Positions 1 through 5,112 of a DNA stretch of 5,112 nucleotides are shown here, in pieces; the stretch's first letter is position 1, and every line of letters starts with the position of its first letter. The DNA lies in the NCBI GenBank assembly GCA_964446745.1, contig CAYURR010000195.1, positions 1-5,112 on the forward strand, read 5' to 3'. The notes beneath the pieces were generated by a model that made no database searches, was not told where the DNA came from, and saw only the letters and a program-made list of their open reading frames with translations. Position numbers and translations under genes: made by a program. The DNA is from CAYURR01 sp964446745. GTDB lineage: Bacteria > Bacillota > Clostridia > Lachnospirales > WQUN01.

Positions 1-70
1 ATATTATACCATTGTTGGTGATTTTTGTACATGAGCTATCTTTATTATCATTTATTTATTTATATGTGTT

Positions 71-75
71 GGAGG
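71..75 (+). promoter_or_regulatory. Ribosome binding site GGAGG deciding the GTG start
   Basis: GGAGG with a 5-nt spacer to GTG at 81. It decides the start of the lipoprotein gene: the earlier in-frame TTG at 12 has no comparable site and would give a protein whose signal peptide is internal. Confidence 0.75.
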
Positions 76-80
76 ATATT

Positions 81-725
81 GTGTATAGAAAATTGTTTTT
101 TGTTTATATATTATGTGTCATCGTATTGTCTTTAGTTTCATGTGGGGTACGTGGCAAAAGTATTATACCGTCCGATGCTACGGTATCACCAAATGGAAAA
201 TATGCGCTTTCCTCAAATATTCAGAAGGATTTAAAGGACAGCGATGGTACATTTTACAGTATATACGAAGTTAAGTTATTTGATAAAGAGGACAATATAT
301 TGATTTGCACTTTTCCAATAATTGGAGAAGACTTTAGTTTTTTATGGAATTCTAATAGTAAATATGCGGTAGCTGTATATTCAGGCAGAACGTGGACTGA
401 TTATTCTGTTTTAAATGTTCTGAGCCATACACAATCCGACGGTATAAAGATGCCTCAAATTATTGAGGAATTGTCAAAAACCGGGGTAACATTTTCCTAT
501 ACTCTTGACTCAAATCGACCTGACCCTCAGATATATCCCCTTGAATGGTCTCCGGATAACACAAAATTATTAATAGCTTATAAGTGTACAGATACAGATG
601 GTTATAGGCAAAGCGGGGTTTTTGTTTATGATCTATTCGATGGGGCGTATACAAATTTGACACAATACCCGTCATCAGAATATTATCACGCAGATGTGCA
701 AAAGCCGGATAATTTTAAATGGTGA
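81..725 (+). CDS. Small lipoprotein with WD40/TolB-like propeller repeats
   Basis: Predicted membrane-anchored lipoprotein of 214 residues, function unknown. I place the start at GTG 81 because GGAGG at 71-75 lies 5 nt upstream and the product then begins with a textbook lipoprotein signal: basic MYRK, a hydrophobic stretch at residues 5-19, and the lipobox LVSC with the acylated cysteine at residue 21. The frame is open further left (TTG at 12, no stop before the window edge), but the extra residues would bury the signal peptide. Three similar segments suggest beta-propeller blades of the WD40-like/TolB kind: VSPNGKYAL (35-43), LWNSNSKYAVAVYS (88-101) and EWSPDNTKLLIAYK (155-168). At this length it would form only part of a propeller. 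The gene is more A+T-rich than the operon it faces. Its nearest neighbour converges on it, so no operon partner is visible. The lipoprotein call is firm; the fold is inferred from repeat pattern only. Confidence 0.8.
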   Translation: MYRKLFFVYILCVIVLSLVSCGVRGKSIIPSDATVSPNGKYALSSNIQKDLKDSDGTFYSIYEVKLFDKEDNILICTFPIIGEDFSFLWNSNSKYAVAVYSGRTWTDYSVLNVLSHTQSDGIKMPQIIEELSKTGVTFSYTLDSNRPDPQIYPLEWSPDNTKLLIAYKCTDTDGYRQSGVFVYDLFDGAYTNLTQYPSSEYYHADVQKPDNFKW

Positions 726-742
726 TACTGATGAACAAGAAT

Positions 743-782
743 AAGCCGCCTTTTCATTTTTATTTGAAAAGGTGGCTTCTTT
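743..782 (+). terminator. Rho-independent terminator, probably bidirectional
   Basis: The arms at 743-756 (AAGCCGCCTTTTCA) and 765-778 (TGAAAAGGTGGCTT) pair over 14 bp with a single G-U wobble, around an 8-nt loop. On the plus strand the stem runs into TTCTTT (777-782) and ends the lipoprotein transcript 18 nt after its stop codon. The minus-strand permease gene stops at 798, and read in that direction the same stem is followed by ATTCTTGTT, a weaker U-rich tail. One hairpin therefore plausibly serves both convergent units. The plus-strand call is strong; the minus-strand role is inferred. Confidence 0.85.
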
Positions 783-797
783 AAAATATAGTCTTTA

Positions 798-2528
798 TCA
801 ATAAAGCTGACCACTGTCATTCAACACATTATCTCTCTTTACCATCCGGCCTACCGCAAATCCAAACATGTACTGCACAACTATATACACCAGATTCAAC
901 AGCACAAAGATACCAACCACCGCGACAGCACCGATCTGAAATGGCAAATAATCTCCCATCTGCAGTGAAAGGGAACGCTGTACCGAGTATGCGGTATATA
1001 TACTCGGGAGTATCACGATCAAGAACGCGACCCATACAATCGGCAGATATATATCAATAAATAGCTTTCGTATTGCCTTTGGGCGATACCCCATGGAATG
1101 TAAAATCAGCATATCCTTTGCATTGTCTTGAAAGTTGAGCAGCAGAGCAAGGAAAATGAGGATGCAGCCCGACACGCAGCCGATTATCTGGTTAATCATT
1201 GCGCTGTTTTTGCCCGACACCGCATCCCTTTCAAGCGCATCGATCTTTTGCTCATAGGTTGTCACGATACCGCTTTGATACAACTCGTTTTGATCCAACG
1301 CCTCCATACTAAGAGCCCCTGTAAATGCCGTCGCGGGGACTCCTATCACCTCTGCAAGCCCAGCCTTAGCCATATACACTGTATTACTCTTTGCGTTTGT
1401 GGCGATATCCGAAATCGTAAATGTCGAAGATACCCCACTAACGGACAATGCAACCTCGTCCCCAATGTCTATGCCATACATCTCCTTCAATGCAGGGCTG
1501 ATATATATTGTACCGGCAGCGGGGGTATCCAATATCTTCCCCTCCGTATTCGTCATGGCAAATACCGACGCATTATTCTCCAACCCAACAATCGTTTGAT
1601 CGATCTCTGTTCCTGGCTTTTGAATCGTTCCGTTTATATGCAAATAATAGATCGCCGAATCGTTTAATTCCTCCGTGGTTAGATATTTGTCAAACACCGT
1701 ATCATATCTATAAAAATGCCCCTCTATCTGCGAGCTATACACCTTACTGCTACTGAGCGTCAGAGAGTACCCCATCACAAACATCACCGTAAATCCCATG
1801 ACAGCGGCAAAAATCAATACAATAGCTACAGGCTTTCTCAGCGCTATACGCAGCGGAAACTTATTCTTTATGGGCAACACATGCACAAATCCACTCGCTA
1901 TACGAGTAAAGACAGTCAACCTTTGCATGTTTGCGCCCGCCATCAATACTGCTGCCTCTTTCTTTCTGATCAAGGCATAGCAGCCTAAACTCACAATGCA
2001 AAACACAGCCATTGGCACAAAGACACCCAGCAAAACAGAAGTAGCTTGAACGGACTTAACCAGTCCCGTTACCGAGTAGGAGCGCATATTGGCGTTTAGT
2101 AGCACATCGGAACACGCGTACCCGAGTGCCAAGCCCCCCACCCCACCTAAAAGTGACACCACTGCCGCAAACCCGCCAAAGCATCCATAAAAGGCGCTGC
2201 TTTTAAACCCAAGCGATTTCAAGCAGCCAATCTGCTTTGAACAAGCCTTAATAAATCGGTAGAAAAACATCCCGAACACAAAGGCTGTAAGACCCGTCAG
2301 CACCAGCAGCATATTTGCCGCCAAAATGGTGTTCGCGTTTAACGCATTTAGATAAAGCTGCTGGTTCTCGTTGAGTGTAGCCGTTTGTAGAAGTATTGCC
2401 TTGTTGCCGTCTATCGAGAAATGTACAAAGAAGAACATAAACGACGTAAGCGTTGAAAGCAGCCATAACAACACTACAAACACCCTATTTTTCAATAGTT
2501 CCTTTGAAAGCTGTTTAAACAGTAACAT
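798..2528 (-). CDS. FtsX-type ABC transporter permease
   Basis: Membrane subunit of an ABC transporter, 576 residues, partner of the ATPase encoded just upstream. Eight hydrophobic segments are visible at about 15-37, 68-90, 111-138, 163-187, 233-257, 445-466, 493-514 and 530-554. They form two four-helix FtsX-like halves. Each half has the characteristic cytoplasmic stretch after its first inner helix: KQIGCLKSLGFKS (98-110) and DMLILHSMGYRPKAIRKLF (472-490). The large soluble region at about 258-444 lies between helices 5 and 6 and should be extracytoplasmic; its segment around 343-375 (SPALKEMYGIDIGDEV) resembles the MacB/LolC periplasmic core domain. The ATG at 2528 follows GGGGGT with a 6-nt spacer and sits 4 nt after the ATPase stop, so translation is likely coupled. 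This family usually exports or releases lipids, peptides or antibiotics, or moves mechanical force; the substrate here is unknown. The BceB type is less likely because it has ten helices. Confidence 0.92.
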   Translation of the reverse strand: MLLFKQLSKELLKNRVFVVLLWLLSTLTSFMFFFVHFSIDGNKAILLQTATLNENQQLYLNALNANTILAANMLLVLTGLTAFVFGMFFYRFIKACSKQIGCLKSLGFKSSAFYGCFGGFAAVVSLLGGVGGLALGYACSDVLLNANMRSYSVTGLVKSVQATSVLLGVFVPMAVFCIVSLGCYALIRKKEAAVLMAGANMQRLTVFTRIASGFVHVLPIKNKFPLRIALRKPVAIVLIFAAVMGFTVMFVMGYSLTLSSSKVYSSQIEGHFYRYDTVFDKYLTTEELNDSAIYYLHINGTIQKPGTEIDQTIVGLENNASVFAMTNTEGKILDTPAAGTIYISPALKEMYGIDIGDEVALSVSGVSSTFTISDIATNAKSNTVYMAKAGLAEVIGVPATAFTGALSMEALDQNELYQSGIVTTYEQKIDALERDAVSGKNSAMINQIIGCVSGCILIFLALLLNFQDNAKDMLILHSMGYRPKAIRKLFIDIYLPIVWVAFLIVILPSIYTAYSVQRSLSLQMGDYLPFQIGAVAVVGIFVLLNLVYIVVQYMFGFAVGRMVKRDNVLNDSGQLY

Positions 2529-2532
2529 TTGC

Positions 2533-3231
2533 TCACCCCCAAACCATTTCCGATGCGGTGATCGGGTTTTCGTTTATTATGTCTTTATAAATCAACCCAT
2601 CCTTGATTGTGATCACCCTATCAGCGGTTTTTGCGATCTCTAGATTGTGTGTGATAAATAAAATACTGATCCCAAAGGTCGCCTTTACATTATGTAAAAG
2701 CTCAACGACCTGTTTGCTATTGGCTTCGTCCAATGCGCCCGTTGCTTCATCACAAAACAATATACCAGGCTTTTTTATTACCGCCCTTGCAATAGCTACC
2801 CGTTGCTGCTGCCCGCCCGAAAGCTGTGACGGAAATTTATCCAGGATGCTCTCGATCTGTAAAATGCGTGTCAGCCGATCAAACGGTAGCGCCTCTCGCT
2901 TGGGCGCTATACCGATTTTTATGTTTTCACCCGCCGTTAGATTACCCAATAGCATGTAGCTCTGAAAGATATTACTGACCTCATTACGTTTCCAATCCGC
3001 AAGTGCGTTTTCGGAAAGCTTTGTAATGTCCTTTTCTTGATACCACACGCAACCCGATGTAGGTTTGAGCATGCCCGATACTATATTCAGCATTGTTGAT
3101 TTGCCGGAGCCGCTGGGCCCCAACACCGCCGTAAAGGTTTCCTCCTCTAACGACAGTGAGATACCCTTTAAGATTTGTTCATTTTGATTAAATACCTTTG
3201 TAATGTTTTCCGCACGTAAAATTGTCGACAT
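2533..3231 (-). CDS. ABC transporter ATP-binding protein (MacB/LolD/BceA-like)
   Basis: Cytoplasmic ATPase of 232 residues that powers the FtsX-type permease encoded next. All nucleotide-binding motifs are intact: Walker A GPSGSGKST (38-46), Q-loop glutamine Q90, signature LSGGQQQR (137-144), Walker B ILFCDE (157-162) with catalytic E162, D-loop GALD (165-168) and switch histidine H195. Length and motif spelling fit the MacB/LolD/BceA group, whose ATPases pair with FtsX-fold permeases. ATG 3231 is preceded by AAAGGTGA at 3245-3238 with a 6-nt spacer. It follows the DUF3021 stop codon by one base and precedes the permease start by 4 nt, so the three genes should be co-transcribed and translationally coupled. 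Nothing suggests loss of activity. Confidence 0.95.
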   Translation of the reverse strand: MSTILRAENITKVFNQNEQILKGISLSLEEETFTAVLGPSGSGKSTMLNIVSGMLKPTSGCVWYQEKDITKLSENALADWKRNEVSNIFQSYMLLGNLTAGENIKIGIAPKREALPFDRLTRILQIESILDKFPSQLSGGQQQRVAIARAVIKKPGILFCDEATGALDEANSKQVVELLHNVKATFGISILFITHNLEIAKTADRVITIKDGLIYKDIINENPITASEMVWG

Positions 3232-3232
3232 T

Positions 3233-3622
3233 CTACTTCACCTTTCTGAGGATTTGGCGATTGATCGCCGCCACGTCACTTGTCACTCGGAAAATACTAA
3301 TGAAGCACCCACACGCATAAACAATCACGCCCATTAGCAAAACAATCCATAGCGGGGTTGTGCTGTACCAACCAAACAAATACCCGGATGGGATCAGCAC
3401 CAAGAATACATATGCTACCTCATACAAAATCTCAACAAAGTAGTATTTGCTTTCGAGTTTTGAGATCAGCAATAGCCCGCTATGTATCAGTGCGTTCACC
3501 AATAGCGATTCAAATACGCTGCTGATAAATAAGTATTTACCACCGTAGATCGTAGCGATCCCGCTCAGTACAAGTAACGTTAAGCCCGTAGTAGCAAGGG
3601 TATTTTTTATTAGAGTTTTCAT
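3233..3622 (-). CDS. DUF3021-family four-helix membrane protein
   Basis: Small integral membrane protein, 129 residues, with four hydrophobic segments at about 8-26, 32-53, 64-86 and 91-112 and a basic C-terminal tail (RQILRKVK). The pattern, including the GYLFGW motif (80-85) and the position directly after a LytTR gene, matches the DUF3021 family. In streptococcal LytTR regulatory systems a small membrane protein encoded beside the LytTR regulator antagonises it. By analogy this protein may hold the upstream regulator inactive until a membrane signal arrives; that role is inferred, not visible. The start ATG 3622 lies 5 nt after the regulator stop, with GGTGAG at 3632-3627 as ribosome binding site overlapping that stop. 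The ATPase gene begins one base after this stop codon. It has no catalytic motif that I can recognise. Confidence 0.85.
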   Translation of the reverse strand: MKTLIKNTLATTGLTLLVLSGIATIYGGKYLFISSVFESLLVNALIHSGLLLISKLESKYYFVEILYEVAYVFLVLIPSGYLFGWYSTTPLWIVLLMGVIVYACGCFISIFRVTSDVAAINRQILRKVK

Positions 3623-3627
3623 TTAGC

Positions 3628-4020
3628 TCACCGTTCCTCAAGCTTTCTTTTGATATCGTGTAGATATTTACGGGCGATATTGATACGTTCACCATTTACA
3701 AGCGTAGCCTCCAACCGGCTGTTCATCAGTGACTTGACGCTTTCGAGCACGTTTGTATTTAGGATGCAAGCCTTACTCACCTGCACAAACCCCGCTCCCG
3801 AAAGCTCCTCGATCAACTGGTACAAACGAAGTTCCGTGCGATAAACATTTTTCTCCGTATACACAAAGGTTTTTTTGTCTACGCTCTCGATGTAATAAAT
3901 TCCGGACGCATTCAGCCATATCTCTGTATTGTCCAACATGCATTTAACACGATTGTCCGCGGACTTTAATAGCGAAACTATACGCTGTATCCGTTTATTC
4001 ATTTGAGCGTAGCGTATCAA
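3628..4020 (-). CDS. Stand-alone LytTR DNA-binding transcriptional regulator
   Basis: Transcription factor with a C-terminal LytTR domain and no receiver domain. Numbering from the TTG at 4020, residues about 24-127 carry the hallmarks: IYYIESVDKKTFVYT (41-55), LYQLIEELSGAGFVQVSKACILN (66-88, split by the usual loop), and LVNGERINIARKYLHDIKRKL (107-127). These fit the FVQVSK..ILN..NGE.I.IARKY pattern of small LytTR proteins. It opens an operon with DUF3021, ABC ATPase and permease genes and very probably binds the tandem repeats just upstream. The start is uncertain. TTG 4020 is the first canonical start in frame, but it has a poorly spaced ribosome binding site. The frame is open back to a TAG at 4077-4075 and encodes family-like sequence (NIKLEQDLSREDIEV) there, so the native start may be the ATA at 4068-4066, giving 146 residues. 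The ATG at 4002 is a further alternative. Confidence 0.9.
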   Translation of the reverse strand: MIRYAQMNKRIQRIVSLLKSADNRVKCMLDNTEIWLNASGIYYIESVDKKTFVYTEKNVYRTELRLYQLIEELSGAGFVQVSKACILNTNVLESVKSLMNSRLEATLVNGERINIARKYLHDIKRKLEER

Positions 4021-4065
4021 TACCTCAATATCTTCCCGACTTAAATCTTGCTCTAATTTAATATT

Positions 4066-4082
4066 TATCTCGCCCTACCCCC
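4066..4082 (-). promoter_or_regulatory. Ribosome binding site GGGGGT before a possible ATA start
   Basis: GGGGGT at 4082-4077 on the minus strand lies 8 nt before the ATA codon at 4068-4066. The same GGGGGT element precedes the permease ATG in this operon with a 6-nt spacer, which supports its use as a Shine-Dalgarno site. No ATG, GTG or TTG follows at a suitable distance; only ATA (4068) and ATT (4062) are in frame here. Confidence 0.45.
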
Positions 4083-4126
4083 AATATACAAAAGCAAATT
4101 TTAAAATGCAATGCGTCTACTACCAA
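4083..4126 (-). promoter_or_regulatory. Candidate operator-proximal promoter(s) of the LytTR operon
   Basis: Two overlapping candidates. The first has -35 TTGCAT (4111-4106), a 17-bp spacer and -10 TATATT (4088-4083); its transcript would start close to or inside the GGGGGT ribosome binding site. The second has -35 TTGGTA (4126-4121, inside the downstream repeat), a 17-bp spacer and -10 TAAAAT (4103-4098); it would give a leader of about 20 nt that includes the ribosome binding site. Both -35 boxes are poor, as expected if an activator is needed. I cannot decide between them. Confidence 0.4.
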
Positions 4127-4152
4127 CATGCAAGTTTGAGCTACCAACATGC
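4120..4152 (-). promoter_or_regulatory. Tandem direct repeat, probable LytTR operator
   Basis: Two perfect copies of GCATGTTGGTAG on the minus strand, at 4152-4141 and 4131-4120, have start points exactly 21 bp apart with a 9-nt spacer. LytTR proteins typically bind 9-bp half sites with a GTT core repeated at about two helical turns, and the repeats contain that GTT core. They lie roughly 50-85 bp upstream of the LytTR gene's likely start, and the downstream copy ends 31 bp before a TATATT hexamer, a spacing like that of LytTR-activated bacteriocin promoters. Repeats and spacing are seen directly; binding is inferred. Confidence 0.75.
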
Positions 4153-4185
4153 GATACATCCCTCAATTGCTTTCATGCTGCCACG

Positions 4186-4215
4186 ATTATAGCACTAAAA
4201 AAAGAGCCATGATAA
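4186..4215 (-). promoter_or_regulatory. Candidate upstream promoter with perfect TATAAT
   Basis: A consensus -10 TATAAT (4191-4186) follows TTATCA (4215-4210, 4 of 6 matches to TTGACA) at an 18-bp spacing. Its -35 lies in the 3' arm of the ureD terminator. A transcript from it would run through both LytTR repeats before reaching the regulator gene, so bound regulator could act as a roadblock. The -10 is strong; the -35 is weak. Confidence 0.45.
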
Positions 4216-4239
4216 CTCTTATAAGTTTATCATAGCTCT
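4197..4239 (-). terminator. Rho-independent terminator of the ureG-ureD operon
   Basis: On the minus strand AGAGCTATGATAA (4239-4227) pairs with TTATCATGGCTCT (4215-4203) over 13 bp with one G-U wobble, around an 11-nt loop, followed by seven T residues (4203-4197). The 5' arm includes the last codons and TGA stop of ureD, so the stem overlaps coding sequence. This marks ureD as the last gene of its transcript and separates it from the LytTR operon. Confidence 0.9.
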
Positions 4240-5027
4240 ACAACAGCGATTATATCTTTATGAACTTCCATTAGCCTTTCCGAGCCGTTTGCAAGCATGC
4301 GAATACAAGCATCACCGCTGGCGGTCTCAGTACAACCCCCGTCTATATTCCTATCGCTGATAATATCCCTTATCTTCCCGATCAATTCTTCATCTTTATT
4401 TACATTGACCAAGATCATGTTAGACAAGTGGGTGTATCCTTCAAACATACAGAAGCCTTCCATTTCCGTCTGCGAGGGGACGTAGTTAGCGTTGTCCCAA
4501 TATATCAATTCGTCTTCGGAATACACCTTCGTCAAGGCCTTGTAGAAGTTGTACTTAAATCTTTCCTCCATACCAACCCGGCCACAGCTGATGATTTCAG
4601 AGTAGATCAGTTTTGAGGTCTTATCCTTTAGATAAATCTCCGTATCTGTTTGAAATGCCGAATCGGAGAATGGAATGCTGGGTAACGGATTATAAATCAA
4701 CAGACCGCCGGAGCTTACAGTAAGCTTGGTTTTTCGCTTTGCCATCCCGGACTGCATTTTGTGAATCTTCTCATACGACTGCGATGTGATTTCAGCCCGA
4801 GCGTTTTCCCCTATCTCAATGTTGATTTCCTGATGATCCCCAGCCATTATGCCCGCAGAAACACTTAACATCATGATCTTCATTTTATTATGTTCGTCAT
4901 AAAAAGGCTTTGTGATTTTAAACGGGGCGGTGAAACTAACGTGTTCTATAATATCGCGCTCATCAGTGTGGGCAATCTTTATATTTAGTTCAGATAAGCG
5001 ATAATATTGGTTTTCTGTAAAACTCAT
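4230..5027 (-). CDS. ureD: Urease accessory protein UreD (UreH)
   Basis: Urease maturation chaperone, 265 residues. With UreF and UreG it binds apo-urease and helps deliver nickel to the active site in the cytoplasm. Family features include PFKITKPFY (about 35-43), the conserved SVSAGIMAGDHQEINIEIG block (about 55-73) and TSQSYEKIHKM (about 81-91), then the usual beta-rich body ending in a short hydrophobic tail (DIIAVVEL). Length is close to the 270-280 usual for UreD. I chose ATG 5027 because GGAAGG (5039-5034) lies 6 nt upstream and the ATG overlaps the ureG stop as ATGA. The longer frame from TTG 5063 would add 12 residues lying inside ureG with no family support. A strong terminator begins within its last codons. 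The order ureG-ureD at the end of the cluster is common in Firmicutes. Confidence 0.92.
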   Translation of the reverse strand: MSFTENQYYRLSELNIKIAHTDERDIIEHVSFTAPFKITKPFYDEHNKMKIMMLSVSAGIMAGDHQEINIEIGENARAEITSQSYEKIHKMQSGMAKRKTKLTVSSGGLLIYNPLPSIPFSDSAFQTDTEIYLKDKTSKLIYSEIISCGRVGMEERFKYNFYKALTKVYSEDELIYWDNANYVPSQTEMEGFCMFEGYTHLSNMILVNVNKDEELIGKIRDIISDRNIDGGCTETASGDACIRMLANGSERLMEVHKDIIAVVEL

Positions 5028-5112
5028 TGAATGCCTTCCAACAAAACATTGCGCTTGATCCAATCAATTATAGTGTTAAGGCCTTCTTTTCCGCGGATAT
5101 TGGTAAATACAA
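5024..5112 (-). CDS. ureG: Urease accessory GTPase UreG, C-terminal end (partial)
   Basis: Only the last 28 codons plus stop are in the window; the gene continues past the right edge. In this frame the minus strand reads VFTNIRGKEGLN (from 5110), then IDWIKRNVLLEGIQ and a TGA stop at 5026-5024. This matches the C-terminal end of UreG, the SIMIBI-class GTPase that carries nickel and drives urease activation: a phenylalanine-threonine-asparagine strand, the G-K-E-G-L turn, then a final helix with IDWIK. The catalytic motifs (P-loop, CPH metal site) lie outside the window. The stop overlaps the ureD start by 4 nt, so the two are probably translationally coupled. The identification rests on a short stretch but is well supported by the adjacent ureD. 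Confidence 0.85.
   Translation of the reverse strand, partial: VFTNIRGKEGLNTIIDWIKRNVLLEGIQ
5034..5039 (-). promoter_or_regulatory. Ribosome binding site of ureD
   Basis: GGAAGG on the minus strand, 6 nt upstream of ATG 5027 and inside the ureG coding end. It decides between the ATG at 5027 and the upstream in-frame TTG at 5063. Confidence 0.7.

Noticed and set aside
25..48. Promoter for the lipoprotein gene (TTGTAC with TATTAT)
   Set aside because: The spacing between the hexamers is only 12 bp, too short for a standard promoter, and random matches are expected in such A+T-rich sequence.
12..80. Longer lipoprotein start at TTG 12
   Set aside because: It would place 23 residues before a textbook lipoprotein signal peptide, and GGAGG at 71-75 clearly serves GTG 81.
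1128..1667. 179-codon plus-strand open frame opposite the permease gene
   Set aside because: It is antisense to a clear FtsX permease, is rich in Cys, Arg and His with no domain pattern, and lacks a convincing ribosome binding site; it is a shadow frame.
2371..2959. Two plus-strand open frames opposite the ATPase and permease starts
   Set aside because: Both lie antisense to intact motif-bearing genes and show no signal peptide, domain or Shine-Dalgarno support.
4098..4109. Possible third copy of the operator repeat (GCATTTTAAAAT)
   Set aside because: Only the GCAT.TT part matches and the offset is 22 bp rather than 21; it is more simply explained as promoter A+T-rich sequence.
4120..4152. 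Tandem repeats as a CRISPR fragment or transposon target duplication
   Set aside because: There are only two 12-bp units with a 9-nt spacer, no Cas genes or element between them, and a neighbouring LytTR gene explains them better.
5028..5063. Longer UreD start at TTG 5063
   Set aside because: The added codons lie inside the ureG coding end, and GGAAGG with proper spacing serves ATG 5027.

Overview
The window looks like chromosome from a Gram-positive bacterium of the Firmicutes, most likely a clostridial relative. This rests on the Shine-Dalgarno sites (GGAGG, GGAAGG, GGGGGT), a lipoprotein signal peptide, short operon spacings, a LytTR plus DUF3021 gene pair, and a clostridial-style UreG/UreD pair. 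No RNA gene, CRISPR array, insertion sequence or transposase is visible.

Layout, left to right. (1) A plus-strand gene (81-725) encodes a small lipoprotein with beta-propeller-like sequence repeats; it is visibly more A+T-rich than the rest. (2) A strong hairpin (743-778) sits between that gene and a convergent minus-strand operon and probably terminates both. (3) The minus-strand operon, read from about 4068 down to 798, has four tightly packed genes: a stand-alone LytTR DNA-binding regulator, a four-helix DUF3021 membrane protein, an ABC-transporter ATPase, and an eight-helix FtsX-type permease. Gaps between the genes are 5, 1 and 4 nt. (4) Upstream of the regulator, two perfect copies of GCATGTTGGTAG lie exactly 21 bp (two helical turns) apart on the minus strand, the geometry expected of a LytTR operator. 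(5) Further right, also on the minus strand, are the 3' end of ureG and a complete ureD, joined by a 4-nt ATGA overlap and closed by a textbook terminator that abuts the regulator's promoter region.

How the genes may work together: a LytTR protein paired with a small membrane protein resembles the LytTR regulatory systems described in streptococci, in which the membrane protein restrains the regulator. Here the pair is fused transcriptionally to an ABC ATPase and a MacB/FtsX-like permease. The simplest reading is an autoregulated, membrane-sensing switch that controls an export or peptide-resistance transporter. The signal and substrate cannot be read from the sequence. The ureG-ureD genes are the end of a urease maturation cluster and look functionally unrelated.

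The main oddity is the regulator's start. Its reading frame continues upstream of the first canonical start codon into sequence typical of the family's N terminus, but the codon where ATG would be expected, behind a good Shine-Dalgarno site, is ATA.
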